A stretch of 64,000 nucleotides of DNA from Oscillibacter valericigenes. GTDB lineage: Bacteria > Bacillota > Clostridia > Oscillospirales > Oscillospiraceae. Both the position numbers and the translations under genes were made by a program. The notes beneath the pieces were generated by a model that was not told where the DNA came from, searched no databases, and saw nothing but the letters and a program-made list of their open reading frames with translations. Location of the stretch: assembly GCF_021531315.1 (NCBI RefSeq), contig NZ_JAFBIQ010000011.1, forward strand, positions 1-64,000, written 5' to 3'. Shown in pieces: positions 32,286-40,577 of the stretch (position 1 is its first letter; each line of letters starts with the position of its first letter).

Positions 32286-33691
32286 TGGCAGTCACAAAAA
32301 TCCTTGCCCGCAGAGGCGGTTTGGCTCAGGCCATTGCCTATGTGGTCAACGGTGACAAGACGGAGGAACAGGTGTTGACTGCCACGCAGGGGTGCTCAAT
32401 CAAAAGCGCCTGCGCCGAGATGCAGGATGCCAAGATCCGCTGGAACAAAACAGACGGAGTGCAGCTCTATCATATCATCCAGTCCTTCCGTCCGGGCGAG
32501 ATCGAGCCGGAACTGGCGCTGGAGATCGCGCAGGAATTCGTGCGGGAGCATCTGCCCGGATACCAGGCAGTCATCGGCATCCATACCGACCGGGAACACA
32601 TCCACGCCCATATCGCATTCAATTCCATCAACCAGCTCACCGGAGAAAAATATCACAGCAACGCCCGAAGCTACTACCAGCAGATCCGTGCCATTTCAGA
32701 CCGGCTCTGCCGAGAGCATGGATTATCCGTCATCGTGCAGGGCGCGCCTGCCAGGTCGGTCAGCTACATTGAGTGGCTGCGCCAGTCCAAGGGGCAGCCC
32801 ACCTTCCGTTCCATGCTGGAGGCAGATCTGCGGGATGCCATCCGGGACGCCAACGACCTCGGCCACTTCTTCCTGCTCATGGAGCATAAGGGGTATGAGA
32901 TCCATCATGGCGGCAGGCTCGGCTTCCGCCTGCGGGGGCAGGAGCGATTCCAGTACCCCGGCAGGCGAGATCCGCTGTTCACAGAGGACGGAATCCGTGC
33001 TGCCATCCAGGGCAACCTGGAACAGATTGAAGCGGGACTGCGGCCTGTCTTGCCTGCGCTGTCGGCATATCAGCCGTACCAGAAGCATCCCAGATACAGC
33101 GGTTTTCTCGCCCTCTATGTCCATTATCTCTGTCTGCTGGGCAAGATCGAAAAGCGGCAGTATCCGCCCCGCATGACGCCGCATCTGCGGCAGGCGGTCA
33201 TGCGCTTTGAACGGTATCAGGCGCAGTTCGCGTTCCTGCGGGAAAATGACATCACAACGCCTGCTGACATGGCGGCATTCGAACAACGCACAGAGGAAAC
33301 GCTGGGCAGATTGACAAAGCAGCGGACCCTCCTCAATGTGCGGAAGAAGAAACGCCAGCCGCTCTACGCGGCGCTGGCAGATGCGGAGGCGCTGGAACCC
33401 AGCAGAGCGTTATACGAGGAAGGGCTCACCGGCATGGAGCAGGAGTTTGAGCAGTATATGAAAGCCGTGAAGCTGCTGGAGGACAGCGGCATTCCGCGGG
33501 AGGTGCTGAAGAAAGAAAAGGCAGAAGTGTATGAACAGCTCTCAGAGGTGAATCGGGAGATCCTGGCAGAGCGGGAAAAGCTGAAGCTCTGCCGGGAGAT
33601 CTGCCAGCAGACGCCTGTAATGGAGCAAGACATCCAGAAAACAGAAGAACACCAGAAGGAGGTGCGGGAACATGAACATCGGAGGCGGTGA
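32285..33691 (+). CDS. MOBP-family relaxase
   Basis: A 468-aa relaxase (MobA/VirD2 group). The histidine triad is HTDREHIHAHIAFNSI (residues 100-115), with the candidate active tyrosine near residue 19 (AIAYVVNGDKT). The C-terminal half is a long helical region (IPREVLKKEKAEVYEQLSEV) that probably contacts the coupling protein. It nicks oriT and stays bound to the 5' end of the transferred strand. It overlaps mobC and the PcfB-like gene. Confidence 0.93.
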   Translation: MAVTKILARRGGLAQAIAYVVNGDKTEEQVLTATQGCSIKSACAEMQDAKIRWNKTDGVQLYHIIQSFRPGEIEPELALEIAQEFVREHLPGYQAVIGIHTDREHIHAHIAFNSINQLTGEKYHSNARSYYQQIRAISDRLCREHGLSVIVQGAPARSVSYIEWLRQSKGQPTFRSMLEADLRDAIRDANDLGHFFLLMEHKGYEIHHGGRLGFRLRGQERFQYPGRRDPLFTEDGIRAAIQGNLEQIEAGLRPVLPALSAYQPYQKHPRYSGFLALYVHYLCLLGKIEKRQYPPRMTPHLRQAVMRFERYQAQFAFLRENDITTPADMAAFEQRTEETLGRLTKQRTLLNVRKKKRQPLYAALADAEALEPSRALYEEGLTGMEQEFEQYMKAVKLLEDSGIPREVLKKEKAEVYEQLSEVNREILAEREKLKLCREICQQTPVMEQDIQKTEEHQKEVREHEHRRR

Positions 33692-34406
33692 AGCGGCGGA
33701 CCAGCTGGTACGCATGATGCTCTCCGGCAGCGAGGTCGCTGTCCGGCTGAGCGGCTCCGTCATCAAAAATATGCTGGCGCTCACTATGGCGCTGGCGAAA
33801 AACCACAAGACCATTTCCGGTAAAGTCAATCTGGTCAAGATGCTGAAGGAGACCCGCGATGTGCGGCGATTTTCCATGTCACCAGAACAGTATCAGCAAT
33901 TCAGGCAGCGGGCAGGAAAACAGAAGATCCTGTTCTCTGCCATCCGTGATTCGGATAACAAGGGAAAAGTCGTGGATGTGATCATGCCGGTAACGGAGAT
34001 CGACCGCGCCAATATGATCTTTGAGCGCATCCGCTATACCGGACAGCCGGAGCAGGCACGGCAGGATGCGCCCTCTAAGGAGCAGGAAGCCCGTGTGGGA
34101 CAGGAGGTGCCGCAGCGCGAACAGCAGCGCCCCCGGCAGGAAGAAACGCCTGTAACGCCGCCTGTGGGCGAGCGGCAGGGGGTGACGCCAAAAAAAGGAT
34201 CTCGGTCGGGAACAGACTTGCCAGATACCAAAGGCAGATCGACCTCATCCAGCGGCAGGGAAACGGCTGCCGGGACGATGACGAATGAGCGGCCTTCGGT
34301 TCTGGAACGGCTGAAAGGCTATCAGGCGCAGCTGGACCAGCAGCAGAAGTCTGCCCCGGCCAAAGAAAAGATTCATCAAAAAGTACGACCGGACAGAACA
34401 AAGTAA
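33672..34406 (+). CDS. PcfB-like (DUF3801) protein
   Basis: A 244-aa protein. The N-terminal 120 residues fit DUF3801/PcfB (SGSVIKNMLALTMALAKNHK, then FSAIRDSDNKGKVVDVIMP); the rest is a disordered Gln/Arg/Pro-rich tail. PcfB-type proteins act as adaptors between relaxosome and coupling protein in Firmicutes conjugation. It lies between the relaxase and the VirD4 gene, as expected. Confidence 0.85.
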   Translation: MNIGGGEAADQLVRMMLSGSEVAVRLSGSVIKNMLALTMALAKNHKTISGKVNLVKMLKETRDVRRFSMSPEQYQQFRQRAGKQKILFSAIRDSDNKGKVVDVIMPVTEIDRANMIFERIRYTGQPEQARQDAPSKEQEARVGQEVPQREQQRPRQEETPVTPPVGERQGVTPKKGSRSGTDLPDTKGRSTSSSGRETAAGTMTNERPSVLERLKGYQAQLDQQQKSAPAKEKIHQKVRPDRTK

Positions 34407-34425
34407 GAAAGCCGTTCCGTCAGCA

Positions 34426-34456
34426 AGGCCGGCAGAGTGGAATACTCTGCCGGCCT
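34426..34456 (+). terminator. Hairpin between PcfB and VirD4 genes
   Basis: AGGCCGGCAGAGT / ACTCTGCCGGCCT (13 bp) with loop GGAAT, followed by CGTATTTTTA. It splits the relaxosome genes from the T4SS operon and may act as a partial terminator. Confidence 0.8.
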
Positions 34457-34477
34457 CGTATTTTTACGCAGGAGGTG

Positions 34478-36211
34478 ATGCGGCTGAAAAAGACATCCCC
34501 AATAACGGATCTGGTACTTGCCCTGTTCCTCTATATCCCTGTGGTATGGGCGGCGCTGCTGATCGCCCAATCCCTTGGCGGCGGTCTGCCGGAGCTGCTA
34601 TCAAACTTAACTGCCGCACTGGAACAACCCTTCCAGATCCAATGGACAGACAAGAGCCTGTTGTCCATTCTCGTCTGCACCGGCGCGTATCTCATGGGGC
34701 TGTGTCTCTATGCTTTCGGACAGGGCAGGACACGGGACGGAGAGGAACACGGCTCCGCCGCATGGGGCTCGCCACGGCAGCTCAACGCGCAGTTCCGGCA
34801 GAAGCAGAACAAGATCCTCACCCGCCATGTGCGGCTGGGGCTGGATACCCACAAGCACCGGCGCTCACTGAATGTGCTGGTCATTGGCGGCAGCGGCGCC
34901 GCTAAGACCCGCGGCTATGTCAAACCCAACATTCTGGAAGCCAACAGCAACTATGTGATCACGGACCCAAAGATGGAGGTGCTGACCGCCACCGGAGGGT
35001 ATCTGAAACGGCAGGGATACGACATCCGAGTGCTGAATCTGGTGGATCTGTCACAGTCGGACGGCTATAACCCGTTCCGCTATCTGCGGGATGAAAAGGA
35101 CGCGCTGAAGCTGGTCAACACGCTGATCCAGGCAACGACGCCCAAGGGCAGTCATGAGTCCGATCCGTTCTGGTCGAAGTCCGAGACAGCACTGCTGCAG
35201 GCCATCATCCTCATGCTGTTCCAGGAAGCGCCGGAATACGAGCAGAATTTTTCAATGGTGATGCGTGTGCTGGAATATGCCGAAGTGAAGGAGGACGATG
35301 ATGAGTATGTCTCCCCACTGGATCTGCTGTTCCGGGCAATAGAGTATGAAAACCCGGAAAGCGTTGCCCTGCGGCAATATAAGGTTTTCAAGCAGGCTGC
35401 GGGCAAGACAGCGAAAAGCATTTTGGTCTCTGCCGCTGTGCGGCTGGCACCCTTCAATCTGCCGCAGATCAAAGCTGTCACCGACCATGATGACATGGAT
35501 CTCTACACGCTGGGAGAGCGAAAGTGCGCCCTCTATGCCGTGATCCCGGATAATGACACGACCTTTACTTTTTTAGTGAGTCTTCTGTACTCCCAGATCT
35601 TCCAGACCCTTTACTACTGCGCAGACCAGATCCATCACGGCGCCTTGCCCTGCCATGTGCATTTCATCTTGGATGAAGCGCCATCGGTCAATCTGCCGGG
35701 GCTGCCGCGGGAGCTTGCGACCATGCGCTCCCGCAACATCTCCTGCAGCACCATCATCCAGAACATGGCGCAGATTAAGGAGCTGTATAAGGATTCCTGG
35801 GAAACCATCCCCGGCAACTCGGACACGCTGCTCTATCTGGGCGGCAACGAGGCAAGCACTCACAAGTACATTTCTGAGGCGTTGGGTAAGTCCACCATTG
35901 ACACCAAGACCCACGGGCAGACCAAAGGGCGGTCCGGGTCTTACTCCACTAACTTCCAGATGAGCGGCAGAGAACTGCTGACGCCGGACGAGGTGCGGAT
36001 GCTGGATAACCGGTATTGCATCCTGTTCATCCGCGGCACACGGCCGGTGATGGACGAAAAGTATGAGCTCATGGAGCATCCCGCCATCCGCTATACGATG
36101 GATGGCGGCGGACCGCCCTACATCCACCACGGGACGGCGGAGCCTCCTATTCCGGGAGAGCCACTGTTCCAAACTGATTTTGACAATGAAAAGGAGAATG
36201 CTGCAGCATGA
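34478..36211 (+). CDS. VirD4/TraG-like coupling ATPase
   Basis: A 577-aa type IV coupling protein. Two N-terminal membrane helices come first, then Walker A VIGGSGAAKTRGY near residues 135-147, DPKMEVL, and Walker B HFILDEAPSVNLPGLP near 394. It links the relaxosome to the secretion channel. The start is uncertain: ATG 34478 sits within the AGGAGGTGATG sequence, and CTG 34484 would be better spaced. Confidence 0.93.
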   Translation: MRLKKTSPITDLVLALFLYIPVVWAALLIAQSLGGGLPELLSNLTAALEQPFQIQWTDKSLLSILVCTGAYLMGLCLYAFGQGRTRDGEEHGSAAWGSPRQLNAQFRQKQNKILTRHVRLGLDTHKHRRSLNVLVIGGSGAAKTRGYVKPNILEANSNYVITDPKMEVLTATGGYLKRQGYDIRVLNLVDLSQSDGYNPFRYLRDEKDALKLVNTLIQATTPKGSHESDPFWSKSETALLQAIILMLFQEAPEYEQNFSMVMRVLEYAEVKEDDDEYVSPLDLLFRAIEYENPESVALRQYKVFKQAAGKTAKSILVSAAVRLAPFNLPQIKAVTDHDDMDLYTLGERKCALYAVIPDNDTTFTFLVSLLYSQIFQTLYYCADQIHHGALPCHVHFILDEAPSVNLPGLPRELATMRSRNISCSTIIQNMAQIKELYKDSWETIPGNSDTLLYLGGNEASTHKYISEALGKSTIDTKTHGQTKGRSGSYSTNFQMSGRELLTPDEVRMLDNRYCILFIRGTRPVMDEKYELMEHPAIRYTMDGGGPPYIHHGTAEPPIPGEPLFQTDFDNEKENAAA

Positions 36212-36534
36212 AACATGATTTGAACAACAAAAATTTCGAGAGAAAGGCAAAGCGGGTCTATTCCGTCTTTGCCTGTGTCGCCCTGCTTCTGGCAGTCACC
36301 GCAGTGCCTGCGCTGGCGGCAGATGACCCACTGACGGTGGTCAACAACCTGTCTGATTTCATTTTCTCGCTGATCCGCGCCATTGGTCTCATCCTGCTGG
36401 GCTTCGGCATCCTGCAGGTGGGCCTGTCCCTCAAGAGCCATGACCCCTCCCAGCGCGCCAACGGTATGCTGACGGTGGCAGGCGGTATCGTCATCACCTT
36501 CACCAAGGAGATCCTCACTCTCATCACCGGCTGA
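36208..36534 (+). CDS. VirB2-like pilin/channel subunit
   Basis: A 108-aa small membrane protein: a signal-like N-terminal helix ending AVPALAADDP, then two hydrophobic helices (FIFSLIRAIGLILLGFGILQ and LTVAGGIVITFTKEIL). Size, topology and position between VirD4 and VirB6 genes match TrbC/VirB2-type subunits of Firmicutes T4SS. The stop is followed by a hairpin, as for highly expressed pilins. Confidence 0.8.
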   Translation: MKHDLNNKNFERKAKRVYSVFACVALLLAVTAVPALAADDPLTVVNNLSDFIFSLIRAIGLILLGFGILQVGLSLKSHDPSQRANGMLTVAGGIVITFTKEILTLITG

Positions 36535-36543
36535 AAAACGCGG

Positions 36544-36574
36544 CAGGGTGAACGGCATGATACCGTTCACCCTG
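36544..36574 (+). terminator. Attenuator after the pilin gene
   Basis: CAGGGTGAACGG / CCGTTCACCCTG (12 bp) around a 7-base loop, then TTCTTCCC, in the pilin-VirB6 gap. It should let the pilin be made in excess over downstream proteins. Confidence 0.75.
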
Positions 36575-36599
36575 TTCTTCCCGTAGGAGGTGATTTTGA

Positions 36600-37445
36600 A
36601 TGGGAAGTGGAAACTGGATCGTAGACAATTTGAACTCTGCGCTGGAAATGTGGAACGGAAGGCTGGCAGAGATCTGGCAGCTCATCAGCACCTCGCCGGA
36701 GTCCTTTAAGGGCGGCGGTGTCTGGAATGTCATCGTGAATATCAACGATGGATTGAAGGCTGTGGGGTATGCGTTGTTGGTGCTGTTTTTCGTGATGGGC
36801 GTGGTCAAGACCTGCGGCAGCTTTACCGAGATGAAGAAGCCGGAAGTGGCCTTCAAATGCTTCATCCGCTTTGTGCTGGCGCAGGCGGCGGTATCGTGGG
36901 GCATGGAGCTGATGACCGGCGCGTTTCGTGTTGCCCAGGGCATGGTGACAACCATCATGGATTCCTCCGGGCTGACGGCGATGTCTGCCACCACATTACC
37001 GGATGAACTGGTGAGTGTCATCGAGGATGTGGGCTTTATTGACTCCATCCCCCTTTGGGCGGTGACGCTGTTGGGCTCCCTTTTTATCTGGGTTCTGTCC
37101 CTTGTGATGATCCTGACGGTGTATAGCCGTTTTTTTAAGCTCTATATCGCAACGGCCATCGCCCCTGTGCCGCTGGCCAGCTTTGCAGGACAGCCCTCCA
37201 GCAGTATCGGCGTTGCTTTTCTGAAAAGCTATGCCGCCATCTGTCTGGAGGGCTGTGTCATCGTATTGGCCTGTGTGATCTTCTCTGCCTTTGCCTCGTC
37301 ACCGCCCGCCATCGCGGACGATACGCTGGCGGCAGCCACCATCGTGTGGAACTATGTGGGCGAGCTGATCTTCAATATGCTGGTGCTGGTGGGCGCGATC
37401 AAGATGAGCGACCGCATCATCCGGGAGCTGATGGGCCTTGGCTGA
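36600..37445 (+). CDS. VirB6/TrbL-like polytopic membrane protein
   Basis: A 281-aa protein with about five to six hydrophobic segments (VGYALLVLFFVMGVVKTC, AVTLLGSLFIWVLSLVMIL, GCVIVLACVIFSAFA and others). This is the inner-membrane channel component of MPF-FA systems. AGGAGGTG precedes the ATG at 36600. Confidence 0.85.
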   Translation: MGSGNWIVDNLNSALEMWNGRLAEIWQLISTSPESFKGGGVWNVIVNINDGLKAVGYALLVLFFVMGVVKTCGSFTEMKKPEVAFKCFIRFVLAQAAVSWGMELMTGAFRVAQGMVTTIMDSSGLTAMSATTLPDELVSVIEDVGFIDSIPLWAVTLLGSLFIWVLSLVMILTVYSRFFKLYIATAIAPVPLASFAGQPSSSIGVAFLKSYAAICLEGCVIVLACVIFSAFASSPPAIADDTLAAATIVWNYVGELIFNMLVLVGAIKMSDRIIRELMGLG

Positions 37446-37446
37446 T

Positions 37447-37785
37447 TCAGCGCCACAGACCCTCTGTGCTGACGGTGTCTTCGCCGTTCTCCCGTGCTTT
37501 GCGAACACGGTAGGAGAAATACTCCATAGCGGCAGCGTCATCCCGTGCCTGCATAACAAGATCACAGACAAAGCGGATCAGCGAAAGCAGCCAGGACAGC
37601 ACCACCAGCCCTACAAGAGCGAACAGGATGCGGTCTGCCAGCACGGTATGGGTGCGATACCAGCCGTGGAACACCGTCAGCATGGACACGGTGTACAGCA
37701 GCGGGATGGTCATCCGCGTCAGCGCGGCCAGCCGGGAGAGAAGCGCCAGGACGCCAAGCCCGGCGATCATCAGAAAAGCGATCAT
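37447..37785 (-). CDS. Antisense small membrane protein within the T4SS operon
   Basis: A 112-aa membrane protein with three hydrophobic segments (MIAFLMIAGLGVLALLSRL, MTIPLLYTVSMLTVFHGWY, ILFALVGLVVLSWLLSL) and a charged C-terminus. AAGGAGG lies nine bases before its ATG at 37785, which supports translation from the minus strand. It ends one base after the VirB6 stop. Family unknown; its transcript would be convergent with the operon and could affect the VirB6-PrgI junction. Confidence 0.7.
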   Translation of the reverse strand: MIAFLMIAGLGVLALLSRLAALTRMTIPLLYTVSMLTVFHGWYRTHTVLADRILFALVGLVVLSWLLSLIRFVCDLVMQARDDAAAMEYFSYRVRKARENGEDTVSTEGLWR

Positions 37786-37888
37786 GTGTCACGACCTCCT
37801 TCATCGGGTTTGTGGCATAGTACCATGACTGCACAGACAAAGCAAGAGTCTGTTCAGCAAAACTCAGAAAAAACTCGGAGGTGATCCA

Positions 37889-38242
37889 TTGGAGGTCCGC
37901 ATCAACAAAGAAGTACGAAATTACCAGGAGAGTCTATTCTTCGGGCTGTCCCTGCGGCAATTGCTGTTCGCACTGCTGGCGGTCGCCGTGGCAGTGGGCG
38001 TATATTTCGGCCTGCGTCCTGTGCTGGGGAATGGGGAGATCGGCTGGGTCTGCGTGCTTGCAGCCTTTCCCTTTGCCCTGGGCGGCTTTTTTCAGTATAA
38101 CGGCATGACGCTGGAACGCTTTCTGCTCGCGTATATCCGCTCGGAATTCCTGTTTCCCCGCAGGCTCGTGTTCAAATCGGACAACATATACGCCAAAGCT
38201 CTGGAAAATTCAACGATAAAGGAGGCTCTCAAACTTGATTAA
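37889..38242 (+). CDS. PrgI-family T4SS protein
   Basis: A 117-aa protein of the PrgI/TcpE-like type: an N-terminal NYQESLFFGLSLRQLLFALL segment with two membrane helices and the C-terminal FLFPRRLVFKSDNIYAKAL. It is a membrane component paired with the VirB4 ATPase. TTG start at 37889 with GGAGGTG upstream; it overlaps the VirB4 gene by eight bases. Confidence 0.85.
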   Translation: MEVRINKEVRNYQESLFFGLSLRQLLFALLAVAVAVGVYFGLRPVLGNGEIGWVCVLAAFPFALGGFFQYNGMTLERFLLAYIRSEFLFPRRLVFKSDNIYAKALENSTIKEALKLD

Positions 38243-40571
38243 AACTCTGCAAAATACACTGAAGCAGGACAAAGAAAGATTTACGGTTCCGAAATCTGTA
38301 CAGGACATCATCCCCATCCGCCGCATCTGGCCGGATGGGGTCTTTCAATTTGGCAGCAAGTATTCTAAAACACTGCGTTTTAGCGACATCAATTATGCCA
38401 TTGCCTCGAAAGAGGATAAGACAGCCATGTTTCTCAGCTATTCCGAGCTGCTGAACGCGCTGGACACCGGCTCCACCACGAAGATCACCATCAACAATAA
38501 GCGCCTGGACCGACGCAATTTTGAGCAGGAGATCCTCATCCCGCCCAAGGGAGATGATCTGGACGGCGGGCGTAAGGAATACAACGCCATGCTGCTGGAT
38601 AAGGTGACGGACTCATCCAACAGTGTGGTGCAGGAGCGCTACATCACCCTGTCCGTCCACAAGAAAAATGTAGAGGAGGCCCGCGCATTTTTTGACCGCA
38701 CGGTCCATGACGCCTCTTCCCGTCTGAACCACATGGACTCCCACTGCGAGGAGATGGATGCGGCAGACCGCCTCCACATCCTGCATGATTTCTACCGTGT
38801 GGGTGAGGAAAGCGAGTTCCGCTTTGACCTCCGGGAGAACATGAAGAACGGGCGTTCCTTCAAGGACGCCATCTGCCCGGACAGCATGGAATTCAAAAAG
38901 GATCATTTTATCATGGGCGGTAAATATGGCCGGGTGCTTTTTTTGAAGGAGTATGCCAGCTACATCAAGGATTCCATGATCAATGAGCTTACCAGCCTGA
39001 ACCGCAGTCTCATGCTGTCCATTGACATCATCCCTGTTCCTACCGATGAGGCGGTGCGGGAGGTGCAGAACCGCCTGCTGGGTGTGGAGACCAATGTGAC
39101 CAACTGGCAGCGCCGGCAGAACGCCAACAATAACTTTTCTGCCGTTGTACCTTACGATTTGGAGCAGCAGCGCAAGGAGACCCGTGAGATGCTGGACGAT
39201 CTCACCACCCGCGACCAGCGGATGATGTTTGCCGTGGTGACGCTGGTGCATTTGGCAGACAGCAAGGAAGAGTTGGACAGTGATACGGAAACGCTCCAGT
39301 CCATCGCCCGCAAGCACCTCTGTCAGCTCACGACGCTGAACTGGCAGCAGGCGGACGGGCTGGTGACGGCGCTGCCGCTGGGCCTGCGCCGCATCGATGC
39401 TCTGCGTACACTGACCACGGAAGCGCTGGCTGTTCTCATGCCCTTTAAGGCGCAGGAGATCTGGGACCGGGGCGGTGTGTACTACGGGCAGAACGCCATC
39501 AGCAAAAATCTTATCGTGGCGGACCGCAGGCAGCTTCTCAATGGCAACGCATTCATTCTGGGCGTCTCCGGCTCCGGCAAATCCTTCAGCGCCAAGAAGG
39601 AGATGGTGTCACTGGCGCTGTCCACGCAGGACGATATCATCGTCATCGATCCGGAGTCGGAGTACCGGCCCCTCATCGAAGGGCTGGGCGGTCAGGTCAT
39701 CAACATCTCCGCCACCTCACCCAACCATATCAACGCCATGGATATGGAGCAGGGCTATGGGGACGGAGAAAACCCCGTGGTGCTGAAATCCGAATTTCTG
39801 CTCTCCCTCTGTGAGCAGCTCATCGGGGCGGGCAAGCTGTCTGCCAAGGAAAAATCCGTCATCGACCGCTGTACCGCGCAGGTGTACCGGGACTATATCC
39901 GCAGCGGCTATCACGGTGCGGTCCCCACCTTGCAGGACTTCCACGCGGAGCTGCTCCGCCAGCCGGAAAAGGAAGCGCAGGATGTGGCGCTGGCCATCGA
40001 ACTGTTTACAGACGGCAGTCTCAACACCTTTGCCAAACCCACCAATGTGGACACCAATGCCCGCATCCTCTGCTACGATATCCGGGACCTTGGCAAGCAG
40101 CTTCTGCCGGTGGGGATGCTGGTGGTGCTGGACAGCATCTTCAACCGCATCATCCGAAACCGCGGGCTGAAGCGCAACACCTGGATCTATATTGATGAGA
40201 TCTATCTGCTGTTCCAGCATGAGTACAGCGCCAATTTCCTGTTCACCCTCTGGAAGCGTATGAGAAAGTATCATGCTTGCGGGACGGGAATCAGCCAGAA
40301 TATCGAAGACCTGCTCCAGTCCCATACGGCCCGCACCATGCTGGCAAACAGTGAGTTCCTCATCATGCTGAATCAAGCAGCCACAGACCGGGAGGAACTG
40401 GCGCGCCTGCTGAACATCTCGGATAATCAGCTCTCCTACATCACCAATGTGGACTCCGGTCGGGGACTCATCAAGTGCGGCAGCGCCATCGTGCCTTTCG
40501 TGGACAGTTTTCCCCGCCACACCAGGCTGTATCAGATGATGACGACCCGCCCCTCCGACCTTGTTGCGTGA
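38235..40571 (+). CDS. VirB4-family T4SS ATPase
   Basis: A 778-aa ATPase powering conjugation. Walker A is ILGVSGSGKSFSAKKE near residues 438-450, Walker B is WIYIDEIYLLFQ near 650, and a C-terminal TGISQNIEDLLQS is typical of the family. TTG start at 38235 with AAAGGAGG upstream. The longest ATPase of the element; no frameshift seen. Confidence 0.95.
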   Translation: MIKTLQNTLKQDKERFTVPKSVQDIIPIRRIWPDGVFQFGSKYSKTLRFSDINYAIASKEDKTAMFLSYSELLNALDTGSTTKITINNKRLDRRNFEQEILIPPKGDDLDGGRKEYNAMLLDKVTDSSNSVVQERYITLSVHKKNVEEARAFFDRTVHDASSRLNHMDSHCEEMDAADRLHILHDFYRVGEESEFRFDLRENMKNGRSFKDAICPDSMEFKKDHFIMGGKYGRVLFLKEYASYIKDSMINELTSLNRSLMLSIDIIPVPTDEAVREVQNRLLGVETNVTNWQRRQNANNNFSAVVPYDLEQQRKETREMLDDLTTRDQRMMFAVVTLVHLADSKEELDSDTETLQSIARKHLCQLTTLNWQQADGLVTALPLGLRRIDALRTLTTEALAVLMPFKAQEIWDRGGVYYGQNAISKNLIVADRRQLLNGNAFILGVSGSGKSFSAKKEMVSLALSTQDDIIVIDPESEYRPLIEGLGGQVINISATSPNHINAMDMEQGYGDGENPVVLKSEFLLSLCEQLIGAGKLSAKEKSVIDRCTAQVYRDYIRSGYHGAVPTLQDFHAELLRQPEKEAQDVALAIELFTDGSLNTFAKPTNVDTNARILCYDIRDLGKQLLPVGMLVVLDSIFNRIIRNRGLKRNTWIYIDEIYLLFQHEYSANFLFTLWKRMRKYHACGTGISQNIEDLLQSHTARTMLANSEFLIMLNQAATDREELARLLNISDNQLSYITNVDSGRGLIKCGSAIVPFVDSFPRHTRLYQMMTTRPSDLVA

Positions 40572-40577
40572 TGTGTT

